A stretch of DNA of 64,000 nt, from the NCBI GenBank assembly GCA_027488845.1, contig JAIYBC010000025.1, forward strand, positions 62,001 through 126,000, given 5' to 3'. Below the pieces are notes generated by a model. The model worked only from the letters and a program-made list of their open reading frames with translations. It ran no database searches and was not told the origin of the DNA. Each line of letters begins with the position of its first letter. The stretch's first letter is position 1. This DNA is from Verrucomicrobiales bacterium (GTDB lineage Bacteria > Verrucomicrobiota > Verrucomicrobiia > Limisphaerales > UBA9464). The translations under genes were made by a program, and so were the position numbers. Shown here in pieces: positions 33,616-43,700 of the stretch.

Positions 33616-36600
33616 TCATGAGTTGGGTTGAAGGTGAGAGGGCCGTCCCAGTTCAAGGTAAAGTGCGGGAACGATGACCATGTTCAGCACCATTGAAGTC
33701 AGTAGACCGAAGAGGATCACGATGGCCATCGGGGTTTGGATTTCGTTTCCGGGCTTCTCGCCGCCCAGTGCGAGCGGAACCAGCGCCAATCCGGCGGCAA
33801 GCGCGGTCATCATGATCGGCACGAGCCGTTCCATCGCGCCGCGTCGCACGGCTTCGTGGAAGTCGGTCACGCCCTCGTGTTCCTGCAAGTGCCGGATGTG
33901 CGACACGAGCATGATGCCGTTCCGCGTCGCGATGCCGAACACGGTGATGAAACCGATAATGGAGGCGACACTGAGCACACCACCACCGACGAACACGCCT
34001 GCCACGCCCCCAATAAGCGCCAGCGGCAGGTTGAGCATGATGAGCGCGGCATCGCGGGCTGAGCGGAAAGCCAGGTGCAGCAGGAAGCCGATACCGATGA
34101 CGACGCCGATGCTGACGAGCGTGAGCGTGCATCCTGCTTCAGCGGCGCTCTCGAATTGCCCGGCGAACTCCACACGGTAGCCTGGCGTCGCCGCGAGAAG
34201 CGGGTTCACCAGCTTCTGGATGTCATTCACCACGCCAGTCACGTCGCGTCCAGCCACGTTGCATTGAACGACAATCTTCCGCTCGACCTGTTCGCGAAGA
34301 ATCTGGTTCGGACCGGTGTCGCGTTGGATGCGAGCCAGCGAACGCAAGGGCACACGCGCCCCAGCGGAGGTGTCCACGAGCAGGTTTCCGAGGGTGTCGA
34401 GTTGCCAAGCCTCGTCATTCTCCAGGCGCACCACCAAGTCATAGGATGTCTGGCCTTCGAGCACACGCGAGGCCTTCACACCCTGGAGCGCTGCCTCGAT
34501 TGTGTTCGCCACGTCGCGGATCGTCAGGGCGTGACGGGCAATCGCCTCGCGCTCGAACTTGATCTTGAGCACCGGCACTTCGGTTTGCTGCTCGACGGAC
34601 AAATCCACCACACCCGTGATACCTTGCATGGACTGGCGCGCCTTCTCCGCCAGCGAACGAAGTTGATAGAGGTCAGCGCCGAAGATTTTCACCGCGATGT
34701 TCGCCCGTGTGCCGGAGAGCATGTGGTCGATCCGGTGCGAAATCGGCTGGCCGATGGTGATGTTCATGCCGGGCACTTGCGAGAAGGCTGAACGCAACGC
34801 TTCGAGGAACTCTCTCTTGTTCCGGTCCTTCATCACGATGGAGACATCGAGTTCGGCGGCCTCGACGCCTTGGGCGTGTTCGTCCAGTTCCGCTCGCCCG
34901 GTGCGGCGTGCCACCGACACGACTTCAGGGAAACTCAACAAGGTCTGTTCCACCACCCGACCCAACCCATCTGATTCTGCGAGCGAGGTGCCGGGGAGCG
35001 TCACCGCGCTGATGGTGAGCGACCCTTCGTTGAACTCGGGCAGGAAGGCGCGTCCCATGCGTGTCGTCGCCAGCAGGGCGATGGCGAGGACCACCACGGC
35101 GGGCAAGGTAAAACGCCACGGATGCGCGAGCGCCGATTGCAGGATTGGCGCGTATCGAGCCTTGAGCCATTGCACGAACTTCGGTTCGTGATCCGCCTGC
35201 ACGCCTTTGCTCTTGGGCAGCAGAAAATAGCAGAGCACCGGCGTCACCGTGACGGCTACGACCAGCGAAGCCCCAAGCGCCACGAGGTAGGCCACACCGA
35301 GCGGTTGCAACAGGCGGCCCTCGACGCCCGCAAGGAAGAAGATCGGAATGAACACCAGCGCGATGATGAGCGTGGCGAAGACGATGGAACTCCGAATTTC
35401 CACGCTCGCGTCGAACACGACCTGCAGGGCGGGGCGGCGTTGATCCTCGGGCCTGTGATGATTGTCGCGCAGTCGGCGAAAGACGTTTTCCACGTCAATC
35501 ACCGCGTCGTCCACCAACGCGCCGATGGCGATGGCCATGCCGCCCAACGTCATCGTGTTGATTGAGGCTCCGAACCATTTCAGGGCGAGCACAGCTGTCA
35601 CGAGCGACAGCGGTATCGCCGTGAGCGTGATGAGCGTGGCGCGGAAGTTCGCCAGGAACAGGAGCACGATGATCGTGACGAGCACGATGCCTTCGAGCAG
35701 CGCCGTCTGGACGTTTCGCACGGACACCTGGATGAAATCCGCCTGTCGAAAGATGTCGGTCTTGAGTTTCATCCCGGCGGGGAGCTTGGCCGTGACATCG
35801 GCGAGCACGGCATCGAGGCGCTTGGTGAGTTCGAGCGTGTTCGCGCCGGGCTGTTTCTGGATACCGAGGATGACGGCGGGCTTGCCCATCGCCGATCCTT
35901 CACCGCGCTTCTGCGCTTCGCCGACCTTCACTTCGCCTAGGTCGCGCACCAATGTTGGCACTCCGCCTCTCGCAGCCACAACCGTTGCGCCGATGTCGTC
36001 AAGGGAGTGGATGCGCCCAACGCCGGTGACCAGCCATTCCGCGCCCCGCTCGTTGATGATGCCAGCGGAGACGTTTTCGTTGCCCTGCTCCAGCGCGCGG
36101 ATGACCTGATTCAAGGTGACGTTGTGCGACTGCAACGCGGCGGGATTGACGACGACTTGAAACTGCTTCTCGCCGCCGCCAATGGGCGTCACTTGCGACA
36201 CGCCTGGCACCGCCAGCAGGCGGCGACGCAGTGAAACCTCCGCATAGCTGCGGAGTTCAGCGGGCGAATGCTGTTCGGATGAAAGCGAGAGAAAGAGAAT
36301 TTCTCCCATGATGGACGATTGCGGCGCCAGCATTGGCCGTTCGCCTTCCGGTGGAAGGTCGCCCGTGACGCCGCTGATCTTCTCACTGACGATCTGCCGG
36401 GCGTTACGGATGTCCGTGCCCCACTCGAACTCCACCCACACCACGGAGATGCCGACTGCGGTTGCCGACCGAACTCGGCGCACGCCCGACGCGCCGTTCA
36501 CGGCCGTCTCGATGGGAAAGGTGATCTGCGTCTCCACTTCGGTCGGGGACATGCCATGCGCCTCGGTGATCACGGTCACGGTGGGCGCGGTAAGGTCGGG

Positions 36601-36714
36601 AAACACGTCCACCGGCATCCGTGTGACGGTGTGGATGCCGAAGACGGTCAGGAGCAACGCGGCGACGATGACCACCACGCGGTTGCTCAAGGCCCATTGA
36701 ATGAGTTTGTCCAT
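33616..36714 (-). CDS. HME-RND heavy-metal efflux transporter (operon 2)
   Basis: 1032 residues with the typical RND layout. The TM4 signature is GGMAIAIGALVDDAVIDVEN, differing from the DFG...DGA type at 17692 and resembling that of the RND at 50354. It is therefore a separate HME clade whose metal is less certain (Cu/Ag or Ni have been linked to related forms). It follows the adaptor gene by 9 bp. Confidence 0.92.
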   Translation of the reverse strand: MDKLIQWALSNRVVVIVAALLLTVFGIHTVTRMPVDVFPDLTAPTVTVITEAHGMSPTEVETQITFPIETAVNGASGVRRVRSATAVGISVVWVEFEWGTDIRNARQIVSEKISGVTGDLPPEGERPMLAPQSSIMGEILFLSLSSEQHSPAELRSYAEVSLRRRLLAVPGVSQVTPIGGGEKQFQVVVNPAALQSHNVTLNQVIRALEQGNENVSAGIINERGAEWLVTGVGRIHSLDDIGATVVAARGGVPTLVRDLGEVKVGEAQKRGEGSAMGKPAVILGIQKQPGANTLELTKRLDAVLADVTAKLPAGMKLKTDIFRQADFIQVSVRNVQTALLEGIVLVTIIVLLFLANFRATLITLTAIPLSLVTAVLALKWFGASINTMTLGGMAIAIGALVDDAVIDVENVFRRLRDNHHRPEDQRRPALQVVFDASVEIRSSIVFATLIIALVFIPIFFLAGVEGRLLQPLGVAYLVALGASLVVAVTVTPVLCYFLLPKSKGVQADHEPKFVQWLKARYAPILQSALAHPWRFTLPAVVVLAIALLATTRMGRAFLPEFNEGSLTISAVTLPGTSLAESDGLGRVVEQTLLSFPEVVSVARRTGRAELDEHAQGVEAAELDVSIVMKDRNKREFLEALRSAFSQVPGMNITIGQPISHRIDHMLSGTRANIAVKIFGADLYQLRSLAEKARQSMQGITGVVDLSVEQQTEVPVLKIKFEREAIARHALTIRDVANTIEAALQGVKASRVLEGQTSYDLVVRLENDEAWQLDTLGNLLVDTSAGARVPLRSLARIQRDTGPNQILREQVERKIVVQCNVAGRDVTGVVNDIQKLVNPLLAATPGYRVEFAGQFESAAEAGCTLTLVSIGVVIGIGFLLHLAFRSARDAALIMLNLPLALIGGVAGVFVGGGVLSVASIIGFITVFGIATRNGIMLVSHIRHLQEHEGVTDFHEAVRRGAMERLVPIMMTALAAGLALVPLALGGEKPGNEIQTPMAIVILFGLLTSMVLNMVIVPALYLELGRPSHLQPNS

Positions 36715-36723
36715 GAGCGTGCC

Positions 36724-38292
36724 TCAGTGAGCGTGACCATGCGCGGGGATGACGCCCGAGATGGATGAGAGCCGGATGGCATAAGCGCCCTTCGTCACAA
36801 CGCGCTCGCCCTCCTTGATGCCATCGAGAACTTGCACGAACCCGGTGTCGCGAATGCCTGCCTTGATCTCGCGTTTCTCAAAGGTCTCGCCGCTGACCTG
36901 CACGAACGCGACGAGTTGATCTCCTTCTTCGACGAGCGCGCTTTCCGGAATGGCAACCGTCTCGTCCACCCGGGCGGTCTCCACATGGAGGGTGACGTTC
37001 TGGCCGACCCGGAACTGACTCTCGCGGTTAGCCGTCTCGTAGATGAGCGGCACGGTGCGCGTGGCAAGGTCCACTTCCAAACCGAGCGAGAGGAGTCGGC
37101 CGCGATCGTTGCCAGTGATAGGCGTGAAGCGTCCGGCTTCACCGGGCGACTCGACGGCGGCATCCTTGGCCTGGCTCAGGCGAGCCACTCCCGCTTCCGG
37201 AATGCTCGCCTCGATCCAGACCGTTTCCGGGTTCAGCACCGTGAACACTGGTTGGTTGGCCGCAACGACTTCGCCGGGCCCGGCAAACACGGAATTGAGC
37301 ACGCCCGCGATGGGAGCGCGAAGCTCCATCAGCAGCGGCACGTCCGGCGCTAACGCTCCGCCCGCTTGTTTGAACGTCGCGAGGAATCCGGCGGCGGCAG
37401 AATGGCGCGCCTTGGCGGATTGATAGGCGAGTTCCATTTCTTGGAGTTCGCGCGGTGACTTCGCTTGCTCGGCAGCAAGTTTCTTTGTGCGGTTGTAGGC
37501 GGCCTCAGCCTGGTCCAGTCCGGCTTTGGCGGTGGCAAAATCGGCCTGGGCCTCGGCCACTTTCGCTCCCGCTTCGGAGAAGTTGGGTTTTAGCAACGCG
37601 AGCAACTGACCCGCGTCCACTCGCTGGCCCGGTTGAGGTAGATTCTGTGCGGACGCTGCGACCAGTTGGCCCGATACCGGAGCGGTAATGGTCGCGCTTA
37701 GGCCTGGCTTAGCACGGACGCGCGCCGGGACCCGCAACCGTTCGACCAGACGGCGCTTTGGCACCGGCTCGGTCTTGGACAGAATCTTCCACTGTTGCTC
37801 CTTGAGGAAGCTCACGCCTTCCGGCCCGTCAGCGATTTCCGCATGTTGGGCGGAATGTTCATCCGCATAGACCTTGATCATGCCCAATTCAATCGGTGCG
37901 TTTGTACCGCCCGTGGGAATGAGTAGCGTCAACTGCCAGTCGCCTGGCTTCGGAAAGGTGATTCCCGGAAGGTAAATCCCAGCGCGCGCCGGAGCGGCCT
38001 GCGGATGCTCGGCGACCGTTTCGCCCTGGCGCAGGACAAATTTCACCATCCCCTCGCGTCGCGGCTCCAGTGTGTGCAGGTCGGTGACGTGCGTGACGAA
38101 TGTGGTCGGCTTGTTCGCCACGGGAGCGCGATGCTCGGCGAAGACCTCGTAGAGGTCGGTCCAGACGGAAATCTGCGCCGTCTTGGGTTCGTCACCGTGG
38201 TCATGGCCGTGATTGTCGGCAGACTTTTGACAGCCTATGCCGCCCAGCAGCGTTGCCGTGAGCAGCAGGAGTGAGAGGAAGTGAGTTCGCAT
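36724..38292 (-). CDS. CusB/CzcB-type efflux adaptor lipoprotein (operon 2)
   Basis: 522 residues. The lipobox LLGGIGCQK at about 15-23 precedes a His-rich stretch (NHGHDHGDE) and an extra N-terminal beta domain (about 40-160). Full adaptor architecture follows: lipoyl halves (ARVRAKPGLSATITAPVSGQL / LRAPIAGVLNSVFAGPGEVV), a coiled-coil hairpin (EAQADFATAKAGLDQAEAAYNRTKKL), a beta-barrel and a membrane-proximal domain. It bridges the RND pump and the outer-membrane channel. Confidence 0.9.
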   Translation of the reverse strand: MRTHFLSLLLLTATLLGGIGCQKSADNHGHDHGDEPKTAQISVWTDLYEVFAEHRAPVANKPTTFVTHVTDLHTLEPRREGMVKFVLRQGETVAEHPQAAPARAGIYLPGITFPKPGDWQLTLLIPTGGTNAPIELGMIKVYADEHSAQHAEIADGPEGVSFLKEQQWKILSKTEPVPKRRLVERLRVPARVRAKPGLSATITAPVSGQLVAASAQNLPQPGQRVDAGQLLALLKPNFSEAGAKVAEAQADFATAKAGLDQAEAAYNRTKKLAAEQAKSPRELQEMELAYQSAKARHSAAAGFLATFKQAGGALAPDVPLLMELRAPIAGVLNSVFAGPGEVVAANQPVFTVLNPETVWIEASIPEAGVARLSQAKDAAVESPGEAGRFTPITGNDRGRLLSLGLEVDLATRTVPLIYETANRESQFRVGQNVTLHVETARVDETVAIPESALVEEGDQLVAFVQVSGETFEKREIKAGIRDTGFVQVLDGIKEGERVVTKGAYAIRLSSISGVIPAHGHAH

Positions 38293-38304
38293 GATACCTC
38301 CGGA

Positions 38305-38811
38305 TCAGTGGACGTGTTTCGTGCCCTTGGGGAACGAGAACGAGATGTTGGTGAACGTCGTGCCGTTTAGGGTGATCGTCGGGATGCTGCCCTCAAACTC
38401 CCTGGTAGCCTTCAACCACTCGCCCTGAGACTCGAACAGGGAAGACTTGTCTGGCACTTTGCCCGAGGCGGGGTCGGCGGCGCGATGGAAGGAGAGGCGT
38501 TCTTCCCGGCCACTGGTTTTGGCGAGGAGCAGGAAATTCGTCTCCGTCAGGGCGACGTAGTTCTCCAAATGTCCATCTAGCACGAATGCCTGCATCCTTC
38601 CGGCGGATGCATCGAGGACCAGTTCCAGATGAAACTGGTCATCCGCCACGAGCACTGGCGTGCCGCCATGCGGCGGGGTGTGATCATCGTGGCTGTGGCC
38701 GGAAGCCTGATCACGTGGAGATTGGGAGTCGCTACAGCCGTTTAGTAACGCGAGAGCCGCGAGAGCCCCTATGGAAGGAGCCGCAAATCCGAACAACGAG
38801 GAGCTTTTCAT
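38305..38811 (-). CDS. His-containing lipoprotein of metal operon 2
   Basis: 168 residues. The lipobox ALALLNGCSDS precedes GHSHDDHTPPHGG and a beta-rich domain (FHLELVLDASAGRMQAFVLDGHLENYVALTETNFLL), ending FPKGTKHVH. It likely binds metal in the periplasm. It lies 12 bp upstream of the adaptor gene in the same operon. The fold echoes the N-terminal extra domain of some adaptors; family not certain. Confidence 0.75.
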   Translation of the reverse strand: MKSSSLFGFAAPSIGALAALALLNGCSDSQSPRDQASGHSHDDHTPPHGGTPVLVADDQFHLELVLDASAGRMQAFVLDGHLENYVALTETNFLLLAKTSGREERLSFHRAADPASGKVPDKSSLFESQGEWLKATREFEGSIPTITLNGTTFTNISFSFPKGTKHVH

Positions 38812-38969
38812 CTCAGTCAGAGCAAATTATTGAATTCTTGCCGTTAAAATCGCCGCTTGATAGGCAGGCCGCTGCCCGGAACGGAAACGGGCAGCCTTGG
38901 AATGGGACGGAAACAAGGTGACGTGGGGTCACCTTGCCAAGGCAGGAAGGAACCGTCCGGGGTGGACGG

Positions 38970-39386
38970 TTAGGAAGCCAACGAGGGCGCGCGGACGGGA
39001 AGCGCCGCACGTAGGCAGAATCGCCAGACTTGGAATATCTCTGGGGGTGAAGTGCCTGGCGGTGAGGGACCGGTCCGGTCCAGGCCAGTCGTCATCGTAT
39101 CGGTGAGATACCAAATTGCTACGGCACACAACTCAGCCTGGAGGACCTGAAATGTAGCGACTGGCACGTCAACGCCACTGGATTCGGTCCGACAAATGCC
39201 ATCGGCAAGATCGTGGTTGCTGTCGTCGTGCTCGTGTGAGGACTCAGAGTCGTGATGATCTGCCTCGGCGTGAGCAGCGTGTCGCTCATGAATTACACCC
39301 AGGCTCTGAAGCAACGCATGCGAAGACGCTGGCACCCAAAAGGTGGCCAGAATCAACGAAAGCATGACCCAGAATTGACGCAACAT
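38970..39386 (-). CDS. Small secreted His-rich protein heading metal operon 2
   Basis: 138 residues. The signal peptide MLRQFWVMLSLILATFWVPASSHA is followed by HERHAAHAEADHHDSESSHEHDDSNHD-type His/Asp clusters. The C-terminal WRFCLRAALPVRAPSLAS is shared with the 130-residue protein at 25346. AGGA lies eight bases upstream of the ATG, and a possible promoter (TTGTCA, 16 bp, GATATT) lies just upstream. Possibly a periplasmic metal sensor or buffer. Confidence 0.72.
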   Translation of the reverse strand: MLRQFWVMLSLILATFWVPASSHALLQSLGVIHERHAAHAEADHHDSESSHEHDDSNHDLADGICRTESSGVDVPVATFQVLQAELCAVAIWYLTDTMTTGLDRTGPSPPGTSPPEIFQVWRFCLRAALPVRAPSLAS

Positions 39387-39587
39387 GCCTAATATCCTGA
39401 TTATCTACGTATTGACAAGGCTTGATTCCGCTTCGTGACCGTTCAACAGCGAATCGGGGCTGGGAGTGGCAACATCGAGGATTTCATGAAATCTAGGGAG
39501 AGCCACATCTGTTGCGGAAAGGGACCTGCCTGGGTCATTCTTCAAGGTCGAGGACTTGGAGAAGGCGTTTCATGCAGGAAAATTGGT

Positions 39588-39617
39588 GAGGACCGTTTGC
39601 TTTAAGGCACGGTCCTC
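39588..39617 (-). terminator. Hairpin downstream of the 39645 gene
   Basis: GAGGACCGT (39588-39596) and ACGGTCCTC (39609-39617) form a 9-bp stem with a 12-nt loop, about 28 nt beyond the stop codon. On the minus strand it is followed by ACCAATTTTCC, a weak T tail. Confidence 0.45.
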
Positions 39618-39644
39618 TGAGCCTTCGGAACCTTTACAGAAACC

Positions 39645-39974
39645 TCAGCGCCCGTCGCCGTTCCGGGTCGCAGCGGCTTTGGTGGGGTTCTCCTCGGGGA
39701 TTCCGTTCTGGGAACAGATCCATGAGTGAGCCTGGTCCGCCACCTTGCCGAGCAACAGGAGGTCGTCACGGCCGAAAGATTCGGTCGACTTCCAACTGTC
39801 GCCCTCGCGGTAGAGGCGGCTGAAGGTGACGTTGTAACGAACGCCCGCTTCGGTGTCGTTCTTCCAGACGGCGGCCTTGATGGCCCCGAGCCGGATTTCC
39901 CTGGTCGGTTGCTGCTTGTTGTTTTTCATAGGTAGTAACGCTTCAACTGCGGATGAACCTTGCGGTGAATCCAT
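39645..39974 (-). CDS. Small plasmid/ICE-type protein (EIRLGxIKAAVW family)
   Basis: 109 residues from ATG 39974, chosen because AAGGAGGGTTC directly precedes it. The core EIRLGAIKAAVWKNDTEAGVRYNVTFSRLYREGD...SFGRDDLLLLGKVADQAHSWI belongs to a small conserved family seen on many plasmids and integrative elements. Function unknown; it is soluble with no catalytic motif. Confidence 0.8.
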   Translation of the reverse strand: MDSPQGSSAVEALLPMKNNKQQPTREIRLGAIKAAVWKNDTEAGVRYNVTFSRLYREGDSWKSTESFGRDDLLLLGKVADQAHSWICSQNGIPEENPTKAAATRNGDGR

Positions 39975-40324
39975 GAACCCTCCTTTTGGAGCCAAAAACG
40001 GGCTTCGAACCTCGAAACCTTCGCTCCGGTGATACCATGTTTTACGGGCCTAACCAATGGGTCCGGCAGATTCGCCACGGCGGCCGGTGCAACCCCTGGA
40101 AACGACTGACCGAACGGCCATTCGGCCTTCCCGGCAAAGGCTGGGAATTCACTTCGGAGGGTGGGCTACGGACCAACCTGTTGAATCACGTTCAAGGTTC
40201 ACCAACGGGAGGGAGGGACTTCCTCCCGTTACCCATGCAGTCGCGGTCCCGGGTGGTTTCCGAACAAGAAATGTGAGCGGTTGAAATGACGGTTCCGCAC
40301 TTGGACGGGAGCGGCCGTGGCGGA
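39975..40324. other. Intergenic region with hairpins
   Basis: 350 bases with no supported gene. It contains AACGGGAGG-N9-CCTCCCGTT (40204-40230) and a smaller CCGAA...TTCGG hairpin near 40110. These may terminate transcription from the 40325 gene or structure the leader of the 39645 gene. It shows no clear similarity to the 3-7 kb repeats. Confidence 0.4.
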
Positions 40325-40609
40325 CTAAAAATCCTCGGGCAGCAATACCGTCGTGCGACTGCGGTTGGCCTCGGTGATGATCCAGAAGCGGCCGCCATTG
40401 GCGGCGCGGAATACGGACAGCCTGCGGAAGCCCTCCAGCGCCCGGCATTCGGGTTGGCGGCGCGCGAAATCCTCCAAGTCCCCGTCGTCACCGCGCATAT
40501 GCCGGAGTAACGCCTCAGTGACCTCGTAGGACGCCAGACTGGCCTGCGCCCTGGGCGTCATCACGACGTTGCCGAGCCGACGAATCGGTCCCTGTTCCAT
40601 ACAGACCAT
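40325..40609 (-). CDS. Small plasmid/ICE-type protein, second ITExxRSxTTxLLPED member
   Basis: 94 residues from ATG 40609 (GGAGGACAG immediately upstream); the frame is open further upstream but without a better start. RRLGNVVMTPRA at the N-terminus and GGRFWIITEANRSRTTVLLPEDF at the C-terminus match the protein at 5179. It lies 94 bp after the large methylase-helicase gene on the same strand, a common neighbourhood for this family. Confidence 0.8.
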   Translation of the reverse strand: MVCMEQGPIRRLGNVVMTPRAQASLASYEVTEALLRHMRGDDGDLEDFARRQPECRALEGFRRLSVFRAANGGRFWIITEANRSRTTVLLPEDF

Positions 40610-40703
40610 CTGTCCTCCTGTGGGAAACCACTGCCGGACCATTCTGCGGATCGCCTCCGCGACGTGAACTACCATACCTGCCTCCATCAAAAATCGGTCT
40701 GCC

Positions 40704-43700
40704 TCACCCAATCGCACCCTCGTCCTGCTCCTCCGTCGCCATCTGGCTGGAAGCCTGGCTCTTGGTCAGGTCCAACGCGTCGGCGATTTCCTGCTGCCGC
40801 AGGGACAGCGCCGCCAAGCGGTCTTCGTATTCATAGGGTTGGCCGGACTGGGCGTTGAGTTCCGTCAGTCGTTTGCGGGTGTCCGCAATCCGCCCGGTGA
40901 TCCCGGCGGCAACCTCGTCCAACGACTGCACGGCGTGTTCCACGGACCGCATGGTCCCGTGGGCGGAGCTGCCGAACTTCGCCCGGTGAACCGAGCTTCC
41001 CTTCAGCACGATTTCCGGCCCGCCCATGAAGTTGTCCGCCACGAAGAGCTGGAACCCGGCAAAGGTGCCGACCCGTCGTTCGACCTGGCGTCCCTTTACC
41101 CGGTCGCCCTGGCGGGCCAGCAGTTCCCCGGCAATCCCCCGGTCCCGGATTTCCTGACCGTCCAGTTCGATGACGAACCGGTCACCATGGGTATCCTGAC
41201 GCACGGTGAGGTCCGACTGCACCTCGGCGAGGCGTTTCTCCAGGCGGGGAATCTCGTCCGTGTAGTGCCGGATCTCGGAACGGAGCCGATACTGCGTGTC
41301 CCGGTGTTGGGTGCGAAGACGGCTCAATCGGGCGACTTCCGCATCCACCCCAGCCTTCTCGATGACCAGCGGATTGCCGGAAGCGATGGCCTTCACCTCC
41401 GCGTAGGTCAGCGCCGCACCGTCGATGTCCTCAATACGGCGCAGGTCGCTGTCGCCATTCATTACCTGGGCGATGAAGCGGGCCTTCGTCTCCAAGGTCT
41501 GCCACATGTAGGCGTCGAACGAACCTTCGGTCACGTAGCGGTAAATCTGCACCTCGGGATGGGTGTTGCCCTGCCGGAGGATGCGGCCGTCCCGTTGCTC
41601 CACGTCCGCCGGTCGCCACGGCGCATCCAGGTGGTGCAAGGCGATGAGGCGTTCCTGCACGTTGACCCCGGTGCCCATCTTCTGGGTGCTGCCGAGCAAT
41701 ATGCGGATGCGTCCCGCCCGAACTTCGCGGAAGAGGGCGAGTTTGGCCGCGTCGCTATCGTGATCCTGGATAAAGGCGATCTCCGACTCGGGAACCCCAC
41801 GAGCAATCAGCTTCGAGCGCAGGTCTTCGTAAACGGAGAACCCTTTCCCTTCGGTCGGGGTGGACAGGTCGCAGAAGGCGATTTGAGCGGCCTTTTCGGC
41901 GGCGGTCTCCCGCCAGATGCGTTCGAGGTTGGCTGCCGCCTGGTTGACCTTGCTGTCCGGGGGATCGCGCAAATCGGCGCGGAAGAGACGAAGGTCCAAA
42001 GCCGCTTTCCTCCCATCCGTCGTGACCAGAAGCATGTTGTCCGTGCGCGGGTCCACGCGGCCGGAACGGAGCGCTTCGGCCCGCTGCACCAGCGACTGAA
42101 CGATCTCCTTCAGTTCCGGCGAACAAGGGGCGTTCGTCACGATGGGCTTTCCGGTCTTCAACCGGGGCACGGGCAGGTTGAGCGTCTTCTGAGTCTGGAT
42201 GTCAGTGACCTGCCGAAACTGCTGCATGAGTTCCGGAACGTTGATGAACCGGGCAAAACGAGTGTTCAGTCGGTAACCTGCGCCATCGGGGGACAACTCC
42301 ATTGCTGTGACCGGTTCGCCGAAGGTCGCGGCCCACGAATCGAAGTGATCGACCTGCAACGTCTTCAACGCGGGCAGTTGGAGATACCGCTGCATGGTAA
42401 ACATTTCGGCCACGCTGTTGGCGATGGGCGTCCCGGTGGCGAACACCACGCCGCCCCCACCGTTCACGCGCTGCACATGCTGCACCTTGAGGAACATGTC
42501 GAAGGCGCGCTGGGAGGCGGTCTGAGGAAGCCCGGCAATGCGGGTCATCTTGGAGACGTAGAACAGATTCTTGAACGCGTGCGCTTCATCCACAATCAGG
42601 CGGTCCACGCCGAGTTCCTCGAAGGTGAGGGTGTCGTCCTTGCGTTCATCGGCCATGAGGTCCTTGAGCTTGCCCTCCAGCTTCTTCTTCGCCCGTTCCA
42701 GTAGCTTGACGATGCGGGAACCGCTTTCGCCGCGTTGCTGTTCGATGGCCAGCGCGAGTTCGCGTAGCTGCGCCTGGATGAACTCCTCCTGCGAAGCGCG
42801 GGACAGCGGAATCTTCTCGAAGCCGGAATGAGTGACGATGACGGCATCCCAGTTTCCAGTGGCGATGCGACTCATGAGCGTCTTGCGCCGCTCCTTCTCA
42901 AAGTCGTCCTTGGTGGCGACGAGGATGTTCGCGCCCGGATACAGGGTCAGCAGTTCCGAGGAGAACTGTCCGAGCATGTGGTTCGGCACCGCGATGAGCG
43001 GCTTTCGGGCGAGTCCGAGCCGCTTCAGTTCCATCGCAGCGGCCACCATCGTGTAGGTCTTCCCGGCTCCCACGACGTGGGCGAGCAGGCAGTTCGGCGT
43101 TTGCAGGATTCGCCAGACGGACGCCCGCTGGTGCGGGCGCAAGGTGATGACCGGACTGGCTCCGGGGAGCGTCAGGTGATCGCCGTTAAAGGTGCGTGGC
43201 CGGAGATTGTTGAACTCGCGGTTGTATTTCCGGACCAGACGTTCCCGGCGGTCGTCGTCCTGCCACAGCCACGCCTTGAAGCGTTCCTTGAGCTTCTCCT
43301 GCTTGTCTCGGGCCGCCTCGGTGGCCGGACCGTTGACCACGTCTCGGTTGTTCTGTTCGTCCCGGTCATAGACCGTTGGCGTGCGAAGATTCATGGCGTC
43401 CTCGATCAGCTCCAGCGCGCTGCGCCGGTCGGTGCCGAACTCGGTCGTGTTGGCGACGGAAGATTTCGCGTTCCAACCGGCTTGCACCACCCAAAGGCCA
43501 AGCTGGGGGACGTGGTTGATGGTGACGCCGCGTTCGCCAAGCAGTTCCTCGACGAAGAGGGCGAGGTCGTTCGCTGGAATCCAGGTGCTACCCAATCTCG
43601 CGTCGATCTCGGCGGCGGTCAGGTCTACCGGCTGGACCTGCTTTAGCGCCTCGATGTTCGTCTGGAACTGTTCGTCGCTAAGCACGGCAGCTTCGGCGAC

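Noticed and set aside
40839-42704. 621-codon plus-strand ORF
   Set aside because: Exactly antisense to the methylase-helicase, whose motifs are unmistakable; a GC-driven shadow.
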